Numbered from the stretch's first letter, positions 25,093 through 35,461 are shown. The stretch: 64,000 nt of DNA from Pseudarthrobacter sp. NBSH8 (GCF_014217545.1 NZ_CP043178.1:1116001-1180000), one strand, 5' to 3'. Numbers and translations: made by a program. Notes: generated from the letters alone by a model not told the origin.

Positions 25093-26414
25093 GCGCAACA
25101 GCAACATCGCCCGTGCCGGGACGCGGAACGCCCGGAACAGCGCCGGAGTCCAGCGACGCTCAGGCCGCGTCCGGCAAACCGGTGCTTTGGAAAACTCCAG
25201 TCCTGCTGTCGGGGCTGGGACTCGTGGCCTTCATTTTCTTCGGCCTGATGGGGTCAGCGCAGACCGCCAGGTTCGGAGTTTCCACCGGCGGGGATTTCTT
25301 CCAACTCCCTGCGCTGGAAGTTCCGGCGATGCCGGGCGGTATTGTCCTCTCGGTCCTCATGCTTGGGCTGGCGGCCTACGCCGTCTATCTGAAGACCAAG
25401 GCCTGGCCGGTCCCGGCCTGGCTGACCATCACCTTTACGGTGCTGTTCGTGGCAGCCTTCCTGATCTGGGTAGTGGGCGGTGCCCGGACGCCCAGCATTT
25501 CGCTGGCCGGGCTCATCGCCGGTTCGGTCACCCTGGCCGTCCCGCTGGTTTTCGGCTCACTGTCCGGCGTATTGTGCGAACGCGTCGGGGTGGTCAACAT
25601 CGCGATCGAAGGCCAACTCCTGGGCGGTGCCTTCACCGCGGCAATCGTTGCCAGCATTACACAGAGCCCCTTCGTGGGACTGCTCGCGGCTGCTGTGGCC
25701 GGCGCAGCGGTGTCCATGGTGCTCGCTGTGTTCAGCATCAAGTACCTGGTCAACCAGATTATCGTCGGCGTAGTACTCAACGTCCTGGTTTCCGGTGTCA
25801 CGGGCTTCCTGTTCAGCACCGTTATGCAGGCGGATAAAGCCAGGTTCAACTCACCGCCCGGCCTGGACATCGTAGAGGTTCCCATTCTCTCCGGCATCCC
25901 GATCCTCGGTCCCATCCTGTTTAAGCAGTCTGTGGTGGGCTACCTGATGTACGTTGCCGTCATTGTTGTATGGGTTGGGCTGTTCAAAACCAGATGGGGC
26001 CTGCGGGTCCGGGCCGTGGGGGAACACCCGCAGGCCGCCGACACAATGGGCATTAATGTTAATGCGACGCGTTTTTGGAACGTCACGCTGGGGGGCGCCA
26101 TCGCCGGTATCGGCGGTTCATTCTTCACGCTCGTGGCCATCGACAGCTTCACGAAGGAGATTTCCGGCGGACGAGGCTTCATTGCACTCGCCGCGCTGAT
26201 TTTCGGACGCTGGAACCCCATAGGTGCCTTTTTCGCCGCCCTGTTGTTTGGCTTCGCAGACAACCTGCAGAGCATTGTGACTATCATCGGAACCCCGGTG
26301 CCGAGCCAGTTCATGGCCATGCTGCCCTACCTGGTGACAGTGCTGGCCGTGGCCGGGCTGGTGGGCCGGTCCAGGCCACCGGCGGCCAGCGGCATCCCGT
26401 ACGTCAAAGGATGA
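25089..26414 (+). CDS. Nucleoside ABC transporter permease 2
   Basis: The GTG at 25089 overlaps the previous stop (GTGA). The 441-residue protein has FGSLSGVLCERVGVVNIAIEGQLLGGAF, the permease-2 counterpart of the first gene's motif, and RAVGEHPQAADTMGINV. About eight to ten helices are predicted by eye, and three of them in the N-terminal third appear additional to the core. It partners permease 1 and the ATPase. The cytidine deaminase gene follows with a 4-bp overlap. Confidence 0.94.
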   Translation: MSATATSPVPGRGTPGTAPESSDAQAASGKPVLWKTPVLLSGLGLVAFIFFGLMGSAQTARFGVSTGGDFFQLPALEVPAMPGGIVLSVLMLGLAAYAVYLKTKAWPVPAWLTITFTVLFVAAFLIWVVGGARTPSISLAGLIAGSVTLAVPLVFGSLSGVLCERVGVVNIAIEGQLLGGAFTAAIVASITQSPFVGLLAAAVAGAAVSMVLAVFSIKYLVNQIIVGVVLNVLVSGVTGFLFSTVMQADKARFNSPPGLDIVEVPILSGIPILGPILFKQSVVGYLMYVAVIVVWVGLFKTRWGLRVRAVGEHPQAADTMGINVNATRFWNVTLGGAIAGIGGSFFTLVAIDSFTKEISGGRGFIALAALIFGRWNPIGAFFAALLFGFADNLQSIVTIIGTPVPSQFMAMLPYLVTVLAVAGLVGRSRPPAASGIPYVKG

Positions 26415-26836
26415 CGGCCATGGAACAGCATCGGGCTTCGCTCGGCGTCGATTGGCGGGCCCTCGAGGCGGCGGCCGTAGACGCCATGAAGAAGGCCTAT
26501 GTCCCGTATTCGAAGTTTCCGGTGGGGGCCGCGGCCATCACGGAGGACGGCAGGCTGGTCAGCGGCTGCAACGTGGAGAACGCCAGCTACGGGCTCACCC
26601 TGTGCGCTGAATGCGCACTGGTGGGAAACCTGCACATGACCGGCGGTGGGTTGCTGCGCGCCTTCTACTGTGTGGACTCCGCCGGAAACGTCCTGATGCC
26701 GTGTGGCCGCTGCCGGCAACTTCTCTATGAATTCCGCGCCCCCGACATGGAGCTTATGACCACCCACGGCATCAAAACCATGGACCAGGTGCTGCCCGAC
26801 GCCTTTGGTCCCCAAAACCTGGAGGACCCAAGGTGA
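26411..26836 (+). CDS. cdd: Cytidine deaminase
   Basis: Converts (deoxy)cytidine to (deoxy)uridine. The 141-residue protein has the substrate-binding GCNVENASYGLTLCAE segment with the catalytic glutamate and the first zinc cysteine, and MPCGRCRQLLYEF with the other two cysteines: a small homotetrameric CDA. ATG 26411 overlaps the permease stop; ATG 26420 is an alternative. Its presence inside the transporter operon shows that imported pyrimidine nucleosides are used directly. The stop overlaps the GTG of deoA. Confidence 0.95.
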   Translation: MTAMEQHRASLGVDWRALEAAAVDAMKKAYVPYSKFPVGAAAITEDGRLVSGCNVENASYGLTLCAECALVGNLHMTGGGLLRAFYCVDSAGNVLMPCGRCRQLLYEFRAPDMELMTTHGIKTMDQVLPDAFGPQNLEDPR

Positions 26837-28146
26837 CACAGGCAACTGAGGCATTCGATGCCGTCGATATCATCCGCACCAAGCGGGACCGGGGCGTCCT
26901 CAGCCCGGAACAGATCGACTGGACCATCGACGCCTACACGCGCGGGGTCATCGCGGACGAACAGATGGCCGCGTTGAACATGGCCATCCTGCTCAACGGC
27001 ATGGACCGTGCCGAAATTTCGCGCTGGACGGCCGCCATGATCGCCTCGGGGGAACGGATGGACTTCAGTGGCCTCCGGCGGCCCGACGGCGGCCTGAAAC
27101 CCACTACCGACAAGCATTCCACCGGGGGAGTGGGAGACAAGATCACGCTTCCGCTGGCTCCCCTGGTGGCTGTGTTCGGCGTGGCCGTGCCGCAACTGTC
27201 CGGCCGCGGCCTTGGCCACACCGGAGGCACCTTGGACAAGCTGGAGTCGATCCCCGGCTGGCGGGCGGCCCTCAGCAACGGCGAAATGATGACCCAGCTT
27301 CAGGACATCGGCGCCGTGATCTGCGCTGCCGGGGCGGGGCTGGCCCCCGCGGACAAGAAGCTCTACGCACTGCGTGACGTCACCGGCACGGTGGAGGCGA
27401 TCCCGCTGATCGCCTCCTCGATCATGAGTAAGAAGATCGCCGAGGGCACGGCGTCCCTGGTCCTGGACGTCAAGGTGGGCAGCGGGGCGTTCATGAAGGA
27501 CGAGGCCCGGGCACGCGAACTGGCCGAAACCATGGTGGCCCTTGGCAAGGACGCGGGCGTGAACACCGTGGCGTTGCTGACCAACATGAGCACCCCGCTC
27601 GGCCTCACTGCGGGCAACGCGATCGAAGTGGGGGAATCCGTGGAGGTCCTGGCTGGCGGCGGCCCGGAGGACGTCGTCGAACTCACCGTCCGGCTGGCCG
27701 AAGAGATGCTGGCCTGCGCCGGCGTCCATGACGCCGATCCGCGCGCCGCGTTGAATGATGGCCGCGCCATGGACGTCTGGAACCGGATGATCGAGGCGCA
27801 GGGCGGAGACCCGCGCGCCAAGCTGCCGGTCGCCAAGGAATCCGAGGTCATTTATGCCCCGGCCGATGGTGTCCTGGTTGAGCTCGATGCGTTGGCAGTG
27901 GGCGTTGCGGCGTGGCGTCTCGGGGCAGGGCGCGCCCGCAAAGAGGACGCCGTCCAGGCAGGGGCCGGAATCCGCATGCACGCAAAGCCCGGTGCCATGC
28001 TCCGTGCCGGTGAGCCGCTCATGACGCTGCTCACGGACACGCCGGATAAGTTCGCCCGCGCCAAGGAAGCCCTTGAACGCGCCGTCACGATCGCCCCGGA
28101 AGGGGCACGCCCGGCGCAACAGCTCATCATCGACCGAATAGCATAG
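26833..28146 (+). CDS. deoA: Thymidine phosphorylase
   Basis: Splits thymidine or deoxyuridine into base and deoxyribose-1-phosphate. The 437-residue protein has the family signature SGRGLGHTGGTLDKLESIPG and the phosphate-binding KHSTGGVGDK near residues 95-104, plus KVGSGAFMKDEARARELAE. It takes the deoxyuridine from the cytidine deaminase made by the gene just upstream (4-bp overlap). Length is typical of bacterial DeoA/Pdp enzymes. Confidence 0.95.
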   Translation: MTQATEAFDAVDIIRTKRDRGVLSPEQIDWTIDAYTRGVIADEQMAALNMAILLNGMDRAEISRWTAAMIASGERMDFSGLRRPDGGLKPTTDKHSTGGVGDKITLPLAPLVAVFGVAVPQLSGRGLGHTGGTLDKLESIPGWRAALSNGEMMTQLQDIGAVICAAGAGLAPADKKLYALRDVTGTVEAIPLIASSIMSKKIAEGTASLVLDVKVGSGAFMKDEARARELAETMVALGKDAGVNTVALLTNMSTPLGLTAGNAIEVGESVEVLAGGGPEDVVELTVRLAEEMLACAGVHDADPRAALNDGRAMDVWNRMIEAQGGDPRAKLPVAKESEVIYAPADGVLVELDALAVGVAAWRLGAGRARKEDAVQAGAGIRMHAKPGAMLRAGEPLMTLLTDTPDKFARAKEALERAVTIAPEGARPAQQLIIDRIA

Positions 28147-28151
28147 GGACA

Positions 28152-28781
28152 ATGCAGGCCATCAATGACTTTATCCTCACTGCCGCCGGGCAGCCGTGGG
28201 TTCTCTTCCTTGTGCTGGCCTGCTGCCTGATTGACGGGTTTTTCCCGCCGATCCCCAGCGAATCCGTGGTGGTGGGCCTGGCCGCAGTCGCCGCCACCGC
28301 GGACGTCCCCAATCCGTGGCTGCTGATGGCCGTCGCGGCCCTGGGCGCCTTCTCAGGCGACAACATCGCCTACCTCATCGGGCGCCGGGTGGGTACCCGG
28401 CGCTGGCACTGGATGCGCGGACCGCGTATGCAAGGGGCGTTCCGCTGGGCAGGCGACGAGCTCAGGAAACGGCCGGCGTCGCTGATCCTCGTGGCGCGGT
28501 TCATTCCCATCGGCAGGGTTGCTGTCAATCTCACGGCCGGCGTGACCCGCTATCCGCACCGGCGTTTCGCTGGCCTGACGGTGCTTTCCGCCACGCTCTG
28601 GGCCTCTTACTCCGTGGGTATCGGGCTGTTCTTCGGCCAGTGGTTTGAAAACAACCATCTGCTCGGCGCGGCCATCGCAATCGTCTGCGCTGTGGGCCTT
28701 GGAATCTTGGTGGATCTGATCATTAACCGCATCCGGGGAAAGGTTCCTGTGGTGGAGCGGCTGAAGGATCCGGAAGCCTAG
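28152..28781 (+). CDS. DedA-family membrane protein 1
   Basis: The 209-residue protein has about five hydrophobic segments with DGFFPPIPSESVVVG and ARFIPIGRVAVNLTAG, the acidic and arginine motifs of the DedA/SNARE-associated family. Members are implicated in lipid-carrier recycling and membrane energetics. It begins six bases after deoA and so is probably in the nucleoside operon, although no nucleoside role is known for DedA. A paralogue is encoded 105 bp downstream. Confidence 0.9.
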   Translation: MQAINDFILTAAGQPWVLFLVLACCLIDGFFPPIPSESVVVGLAAVAATADVPNPWLLMAVAALGAFSGDNIAYLIGRRVGTRRWHWMRGPRMQGAFRWAGDELRKRPASLILVARFIPIGRVAVNLTAGVTRYPHRRFAGLTVLSATLWASYSVGIGLFFGQWFENNHLLGAAIAIVCAVGLGILVDLIINRIRGKVPVVERLKDPEA

Positions 28782-28886
28782 GGTTTGCGGCGTCCGAGCG
28801 TAGCGGGCGACGTCCCGGGCATGGGACACTGAAGAGCGATTAACGTCACTTCCGGCTGCATCATTTCGTCTAGGAGCAAGACCCGC

Positions 28887-29615
28887 GTGGAGTTTATTAA
28901 TGAGGCCGTGCTCCATGCAGCGGGCCAATGGTGGATCTACCCGGTCCTTCTTGTGTTCTTCTTCATTGACGGCTTCGCCATGGTGGTTCCCAGCGAGACC
29001 CTTATCGTGGCGCTGGCCGCGTTTTCCCGGCACAGCGGTGAACCGAATCTCTGGATCTTGGGCGCGACTGCGCTGATCGGTGCGATGGCCGGTGACAACA
29101 TGGCCTTTATGCTTGGCCGCAGGATCGGCCTTGACCGCTGGAAGTGGATGCGCCGACCCAAGGTGCAGAAGGCCTTTGGCTGGGCACGGTATGAACTCGA
29201 AAAGCGCGGCGCCGTCCTGATTTTCACGGCGCGCTATATTCCTTGGGGCCGGGTGGCGGTTAACTATGTGGCCGGCAGTACCGGTTTTGCGCACCGCCGG
29301 TTCTTCCTGTTGGACGCTTTCGCCTGTTTCACCTGGGTGGGGTATTCCATCGGCATCGGGCTGCTGGCCAGCTCCTTCCCGTGGCTTCACGACAACCCGC
29401 TGCTCAGCGCAGGCATTGCCGTGGTGTTCGCCATCGTCCTCGGCGTCCTGATCGACCACCTGCTGCGTTGGTGGCATAAGCGTCTGGCGCGCAATGACGC
29501 CGAAACCGTGGATGAATGGCTCGACGGCGGGGCGGAAGGCGCCCTGCCGGCGCACAAAGCGGCTGCCCCGATGGTGGCCCCGGCGCCGGCTGATGCGGAG
29601 CAACACGGAAAGTAG
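28887..29615 (+). CDS. DedA-family membrane protein 2
   Basis: The 242-residue protein parallels the preceding one along its whole length: FFIDGFAMVVPSETLIVAL, a DNMAFMLGRRIG loop, and ARYIPWGRVAVNYVAG. It differs in a longer alanine/proline-rich cytoplasmic tail. The GTG start has TAGGAG 13 bases upstream. The two genes look like a tandem duplication that has diverged. The adenosine deaminase gene follows. Confidence 0.9.
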   Translation: MEFINEAVLHAAGQWWIYPVLLVFFFIDGFAMVVPSETLIVALAAFSRHSGEPNLWILGATALIGAMAGDNMAFMLGRRIGLDRWKWMRRPKVQKAFGWARYELEKRGAVLIFTARYIPWGRVAVNYVAGSTGFAHRRFFLLDAFACFTWVGYSIGIGLLASSFPWLHDNPLLSAGIAVVFAIVLGVLIDHLLRWWHKRLARNDAETVDEWLDGGAEGALPAHKAAAPMVAPAPADAEQHGK

Positions 29616-29642
29616 CGGCTGGCATAAGGCGCCTGCCGACCC

Positions 29643-29648
29643 TAAGGT
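29643..29648 (+). promoter_or_regulatory. -10 element directly before add
   Basis: TAAGGT ends six bases before GTG 29655, compatible with a leaderless adenosine deaminase mRNA. A GGAAG in the gap could instead serve as a weak Shine-Dalgarno sequence. Confidence 0.35.
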
Positions 29649-29654
29649 TGGAAG

Positions 29655-30809
29655 GTGACTGAGCCTATTGTTGACGCTGCCCCTGCCATCGATTTCGACC
29701 TGAAGAGCCTGCCGAAGGTTTCGCTCCACGACCATCTGGACGGTGGTCTCCGACCAGCCACCATCATCGAACTGGCCGAGGCCGTTGGCCACAGGCTGCC
29801 CTCCTCCGACCCTGTTGCCCTGGGCGAGTGGTTCCGCGAATCCGCGGACTCCGGCTCACTGGTGCGGTATCTGGAGACGTTCGACCACACAGTCGCCGTG
29901 ATGCAGACGAAGGAAGGCCTCATCCGCGTCGCCAAGGAATTCGTCGAAGACCTCGCGGACGACGGAGTGGTGTACGGCGAAGTGCGCTGGGCGCCGGAGC
30001 AGCACCTCCAAAAGGGCCTGTCCCTGGACGAGGTTGTTGAAGCCGTCCAGGAAGGCCTCGAAGCCGGCGTGGACGCCGTGACCGAGAGCGGCCGCGAAAT
30101 CCAGGTGGGTCAGCTGATCACAGCTATGCGCCACGCAGACCGCGGCCAGGAAATCGCCGAACTCGCTGTCCGCCACCGCAACAAGGGCGCTGTGGGCTTT
30201 GACATTGCCGGAGCCGAAGACGGCTTCCTCCCGTCCAGGTTCAAGGACGCCTTCACCTACCTCGCCCAGCACAATTTCCCCGCGACCGTGCACGCCGGCG
30301 AAGCCGCCGGGCTCGAAAGCATCCAGTCCGCCCTCGTTGATGGCCGGGCACTGCGGCTGGGCCATGGCGTCCGGATCGCCGAGGACATCATGGTGGAGTT
30401 CGACGACGACGACGCCGCCGATGACGCCGCGAATGACGAGGACAACATCGGCCTGGTCACCCTGGGCGACCTGTCCAGCTGGATCCGCGACCGCGGCATC
30501 GCCCTGGAGATATGCCCGTCGTCGAACCTCCAGACCGGAGCGATCGCCGGTTTTGGCGAGGGCATCGAGAGCCACCCGCTGGACATGCTGTACCAGCTGG
30601 GCTTTAACGTCACCATCAACACCGATAACCGGCTGATGAGCGGTGTCACCCTGACAGACGAGTTCGAGCTGCTCGTGGAAACCTTCGACTACGACCTCGA
30701 CGATCTGCTGGAGCTCACGCTTAACGCTGCCGAGGCATCCTTCCTGCCGCTTGAAGAGAAGGAAGCGTTGGTGGAATACATCAACGACGCCTACGACAAC
30801 CTTGGCTGA
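29655..30809 (+). CDS. add: Adenosine deaminase
   Basis: Deaminates adenosine or deoxyadenosine to inosine. The 384-residue protein has the zinc site VSLHDHLDGG near residues 22-31, AVGFDIAGAE, the HAGEAAG proton-shuttle segment, and TINTDNRLMSG with the last metal aspartate. An acidic insertion (DDDDAADDAANDE) between the HAGEAAG and TINTDN segments is unusual and probably a surface loop. It closes the nucleoside uptake/salvage locus, although its own -10 box suggests a separate promoter. Confidence 0.94.
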   Translation: MTEPIVDAAPAIDFDLKSLPKVSLHDHLDGGLRPATIIELAEAVGHRLPSSDPVALGEWFRESADSGSLVRYLETFDHTVAVMQTKEGLIRVAKEFVEDLADDGVVYGEVRWAPEQHLQKGLSLDEVVEAVQEGLEAGVDAVTESGREIQVGQLITAMRHADRGQEIAELAVRHRNKGAVGFDIAGAEDGFLPSRFKDAFTYLAQHNFPATVHAGEAAGLESIQSALVDGRALRLGHGVRIAEDIMVEFDDDDAADDAANDEDNIGLVTLGDLSSWIRDRGIALEICPSSNLQTGAIAGFGEGIESHPLDMLYQLGFNVTINTDNRLMSGVTLTDEFELLVETFDYDLDDLLELTLNAAEASFLPLEEKEALVEYINDAYDNLG

Positions 30810-30819
30810 GCAGGCTCCC

Positions 30820-31569
30820 ATGGAACGGCTCCTGGATGGGCCCACGGCGGCAGGGGTCCCCGGGCGAGCTTGCGAGCTGGGGGAGCTGCTGGATGGGCCC
30901 ACGGCGGCAGGGGTCCCCGGGCGAGCTTGCGAGCTGGGGGAGCTGCTGGGGATCATAGCCCAGCTGCGCGAGCACTGCCCGTGGATGGCCGCCCTTACAC
31001 ATGCCTCGCTGGTGGAGTACCTCCTGGAGGAGGCTTTCGAGGTTGCCGAGACCATCGAGACCGGCGCGGGTGACGCCGAGCTCCGCGGCGAACTGGGCGA
31101 TGTGCTGCTTCAGGTGGTGCTGCACGCCCGGCTCGCCGAGGAGCGCGGCACGTTCACGTTCGACGACGTCGCACGCGGGCTGAGTGCCAAAATGGTCCGC
31201 CGCAATCCGCATGTCTTCCGGCCCGACGGCACGCTGCAGGACAGTTTCCCTGCCTCGGTGGCGGAGATCGTCCGGAAGTGGGACGCCGTGAAGACCGCGG
31301 AACGTCCGGAGCGTACGGGGCCTTTTGAAGGGATCCCGGACGCACTGCCGGCCCTGGCGAAGGCGCAGAAGTTCCTTGACCGGGCCGAGCGGGCCGGATC
31401 TGTGGTTGAGCGATCGGGGAGGGAAACCCCGGAAGTGGAGACCGCAACGACGGAGGAGGAGCTCGGCGACCTGCTGCTCGCCGTCGTCGGCTCCGCACGT
31501 GCCAGCGGATTCGACGCTGAACGCGCCCTTCGTGGCGCCATCCGGCGGCAGTTCGTGGCACCATCATGA
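30820..31569 (+). CDS. mazG: MazG-family NTP pyrophosphohydrolase with N-terminal insert
   Basis: MazG hydrolyses (d)NTPs to monophosphates. The helical core is visible: LREHCPWMAALTHASLVEYLLEEAFEVAETIE and GELGDVLLQVVLHARLAEE hold the EExxE and ExxD metal ligands, with a second, weaker domain behind. Between MERLL and GIIAQLREHC the protein carries two identical 19-residue copies of a segment beginning DGPTAAGVPGRACELG, encoded by a perfect 57-bp tandem repeat. Removing both copies restores a normal start. The ATG at 30820 lies ten bases after the add stop. Confidence 0.88.
   Translation: MERLLDGPTAAGVPGRACELGELLDGPTAAGVPGRACELGELLGIIAQLREHCPWMAALTHASLVEYLLEEAFEVAETIETGAGDAELRGELGDVLLQVVLHARLAEERGTFTFDDVARGLSAKMVRRNPHVFRPDGTLQDSFPASVAEIVRKWDAVKTAERPERTGPFEGIPDALPALAKAQKFLDRAERAGSVVERSGRETPEVETATTEEELGDLLLAVVGSARASGFDAERALRGAIRRQFVAPS
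30832..30945 (+). repeat. Perfect 57-bp tandem duplication inside mazG
   Basis: Bases 30832-30888 and 30889-30945 are identical. Each unit is very GC-rich and contains GGGTCCCCGGGCGAGCTTGC followed by GAGCTGGGGGAGCTG, with short palindromic parts (CCCCGGG, GAGCTTGCGAGC). Because the unit is a multiple of three, the mazG frame stays open. It resembles a mobile palindromic repeat that landed in a gene and then duplicated. Confidence 0.9.
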
Positions 31570-31649
31570 CGTCCGGGTGATGGATAGAGTTCCTTAACCT
31601 GCACCACTCTCGACTAGGCTTGGTCCTGACGAGGACGTCCCAGATTTAA

Positions 31650-32981
<1,332 letters not shown>

Positions 32982-33000
32982 TAGCCGCGTAAACCTCTGA

Positions 33001-33044
33001 CCGGTGGCTATGGTTGAAAGACCATAGCCACCGGTTTTTGTTTT
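33001..33044 (+). terminator. Strong intrinsic terminator of eno
   Basis: CCGGTGGCTATGGT (33001-33014) and ACCATAGCCACCGG (33021-33034) form a perfect 14-bp stem around TGAAAG, followed by TTTTTGTTTT. Confidence 0.95.
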
Positions 33045-33116
33045 AGCCGGCATTGATAGAGCCGGCATCAAGCGCAGAGATGCGGCCAGAGACAGGCCGT
33101 ACGTTTCAGGAGTGTC

Positions 33117-33782
33117 ATGGCTACCCGCCGTCCCAAAGTTCCCAAGGCCGCTTCGAGGCATCAGGCCACAACGGACCCGGCCGCGGAAGCCGGCGGCGTC
33201 ATCCGCGCCGATTTTGGCGGTACAGCCACCGGCGCAAAGAGCGGGACCAAAGGCAAAACCGGCCAGGCGTTCAGCGCCCGAACGTCCGCATCGGACACCA
33301 GGCTCCCGGCCAGTAAAGGGCAGGGGAGCGGACACAGCCGTAACACCGCGGGCAAGACGCCGAAGCCCGACACCACGCACGAGGACACCCAGCCGGTGCC
33401 CGCCAAGGCCTTCTCGGGCCGCATGCTGGCACTCGCCGTGGTTGTGATTGCCATCACCATCATGCTGGCGCCCACGGTGAAGATTTTCTTCGACAAACGC
33501 GCCGAACTCGCCGCCCTCAGCGCCGATATCGCCGCCCGCCAGACCGAGCAGGACGGCCTGCGGCAGCAGATTTCACGGTGGCAGGATCCGAACTACGTGA
33601 AACAGCAGGCCCGCGACCGCATTAACATGGTTATGCCGGGTGAATCCGGCTACTGGGTCTTCGGCACCGATCTGCCGGCCGGAACAAGCAGTAGCCTGAC
33701 CGCCACAGCAGCACAAGACCCCGCCGACCTGCCGTGGGTGGATTCCCTGTGGGAGTCCATCAGGCGTGCGGCCACAGACTGA
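33117..33782 (+). CDS. FtsB/DivIC-type septum formation initiator protein
   Basis: The 221-residue protein has a long basic, disordered cytoplasmic N-terminus, one membrane helix (MLALAVVVIAITIMLAP near residues 103-119), then a coiled-coil segment (RAELAALSADIAARQTEQDGLRQQI) and the typical WQDPNYVKQQARDRINMV. This is the layout of FtsB/DivIC proteins that bind FtsL and FtsQ in the division machinery. Its place directly after eno is conserved in actinobacteria. Confidence 0.9.
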   Translation: MATRRPKVPKAASRHQATTDPAAEAGGVIRADFGGTATGAKSGTKGKTGQAFSARTSASDTRLPASKGQGSGHSRNTAGKTPKPDTTHEDTQPVPAKAFSGRMLALAVVVIAITIMLAPTVKIFFDKRAELAALSADIAARQTEQDGLRQQISRWQDPNYVKQQARDRINMVMPGESGYWVFGTDLPAGTSSSLTATAAQDPADLPWVDSLWESIRRAATD

Positions 33783-33810
33783 ACAGCTAGAGGAAGGATG
33801 GCCCGCGCCA

Positions 33811-34482
33811 GTGGAAAAAAACACGGCGACTGCGCCGGAGAAGTCCCGCCAGCCATCAGCACATGATCTTGAAGTACTCAGCAGACAGTTGGGACGGCCC
33901 GTGCGCGATGTGGTGGAAATCCCGGCGCGCTGCGTCTGCGGCAACCCCCTCGTCGCCGCCACCGCGCCGCGGCTAAGCAACGGCACACCGTTTCCCACCA
34001 CCTTCTATCTGACGCACCCCGTCATCACCTCCGCGGTTTCCCGGCTGGAAGCCGCCGGACTGATGAACGACATGAACGAACGCCTGAACGACGAGGAGCC
34101 GCTTGCTGCCGCCTATCGTGCAGCGCACGAGGACTATCTCGGGGCACGCGCGGCCATAGGTGAGCGTTCCGGCATCGGAGCCGTCCCGGAGATTGACGGC
34201 ATCTCCGCCGGTGGCATGCCCACCCGGGTCAAATGCCTCCACGTCCTGGTGGGCCACTCACTCGCGGCAGGGCCCGGCGTGAATCCGCTGGGAGATGAGG
34301 CCATTGCCGGAATCAGCGAATGGTGGACGGCGGACCGCTGCTATTGCGACGGCGCCTGGGACACCGCAGGGGAGGCCCCGTCAAAGGATCTCAGCCGGCA
34401 CGGACCCCAGGGCCTGCCGGAAATCGTGGGCCGGCCCGCTCCGGTCCGCAACACCGCAGCCACTGACGAGGCAGGGGCATGA
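33811..34482 (+). CDS. DUF501-domain protein
   Basis: The 223-residue protein of unknown function contains the DUF501 pattern: LSRQLGRPVRDVVEIPARCVCGNPLV near the start, FPTTFYLTHP, VKCLHVLVGHSLAAGPGVNPLGDEA, and a CYCDG-type cysteine pair near the end. The histidines and cysteines could bind a metal. I chose GTG 33811, which has AGGAAGG 13 bases upstream. In M. tuberculosis the same neighbour lies between the FtsB-like gene and ppx. It overlaps the next gene by 4 bp. Confidence 0.85.
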   Translation: MEKNTATAPEKSRQPSAHDLEVLSRQLGRPVRDVVEIPARCVCGNPLVAATAPRLSNGTPFPTTFYLTHPVITSAVSRLEAAGLMNDMNERLNDEEPLAAAYRAAHEDYLGARAAIGERSGIGAVPEIDGISAGGMPTRVKCLHVLVGHSLAAGPGVNPLGDEAIAGISEWWTADRCYCDGAWDTAGEAPSKDLSRHGPQGLPEIVGRPAPVRNTAATDEAGA

Positions 34483-35426
34483 CCCGCGTCGCCGCCATCG
34501 ACTGCGGCACGAACTCGCTCCGCCTGCTCATCGCCGACATCGACCGCAGCAACGGCACAACGACGCTCACCGACGTTGTCCGGGAAATGCGGGTTGTCCG
34601 GCTGGGCCAGGGCGTGGACGCCACCGGCGAACTCGCCCCTGAAGCGTTGGAGCGAACCTTCGCGGCCACCGCGGATTACGCCGCAATGATCCGCGAACAC
34701 GGTGCGGAGTCCATCCGTTTTGTAGCAACGTCGGCCAGCCGGGACGCGCGCAACCGCCAGGTTTTTGTCGACGGGATCCGGGACCTGCTGGGCGTTGAGC
34801 CTGAGGTCATCTCGGGTGATGAAGAAGCTGCCCTGTCCTTCGCCGGGGCCAGCAGCGTCCTGCCCATCCTTGACGGCGAGCACGTGCTGGTAGTTGACCT
34901 CGGCGGCGGAAGCACCGAGTTCGTCCTCGGCACCGCCGGCGGAGTCACGGCCGCGAAGTCCGTGGATGTCGGCTGCGTCCGGCTGACCGAACGGCACTTG
35001 AAGAACGATCCGCCCACGGCGGAACAGATCGCCGCCGCGGAAGCCGACGTCGACGCCGCCATCACCCTGGCGGGGCTGGACGTTCCCCTGGAACGCGCCA
35101 CCGCCGTCGTCGGGGTGGCCGGCTCGATCACCACCATCACCGCCCATGCCCTGCGGCTTCCGGCGTATTCGCCGGCGGCCATCCACGGGACGGAACTGTC
35201 CATCGGCAGCATTACCGAAGCCGCCACCGACCTCCTGCACATGACCAGGGGAGAACGTGCCGACCTGGCGTACATGCACCCCGGCCGCGTTGACGTTATG
35301 GGCGCCGGCGGACTGGTGTGGCGGCGCATCCTCGAGCGGCTGAATGAACTCACCGCCGGCCGGATCGTGACGGCTACGGCCAGCGAACACGATATTCTTG
35401 ACGGAATTGCCCTGAGCCTCCAGTAA
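34479..35426 (+). CDS. Ppx/GppA-family exopolyphosphatase
   Basis: The 315-residue protein has the actin-like ATPase fold of the Ppx/GppA family: AAIDCGTNSLRLLIAD at residues 4-19, VVDLGGGSTEFVLG near residue 140 and VGVAGSITTITA near residue 210. Members hydrolyse polyphosphate or pppGpp; the short length matches the single-module actinobacterial enzymes. It is coupled to the DUF501 gene by ATGA. Which substrate it prefers cannot be said from sequence. Confidence 0.9.
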   Translation: MTRVAAIDCGTNSLRLLIADIDRSNGTTTLTDVVREMRVVRLGQGVDATGELAPEALERTFAATADYAAMIREHGAESIRFVATSASRDARNRQVFVDGIRDLLGVEPEVISGDEEAALSFAGASSVLPILDGEHVLVVDLGGGSTEFVLGTAGGVTAAKSVDVGCVRLTERHLKNDPPTAEQIAAAEADVDAAITLAGLDVPLERATAVVGVAGSITTITAHALRLPAYSPAAIHGTELSIGSITEAATDLLHMTRGERADLAYMHPGRVDVMGAGGLVWRRILERLNELTAGRIVTATASEHDILDGIALSLQ

Positions 35427-35461
35427 CCAGGCCATCAGCCAACCAAGCATGGGAAACCCAT

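Noticed and set aside
30832..30945. CRISPR-like repeat
   Set aside because: Two directly abutting 57-mers with no spacers, inside a coding frame, and no cas genes.
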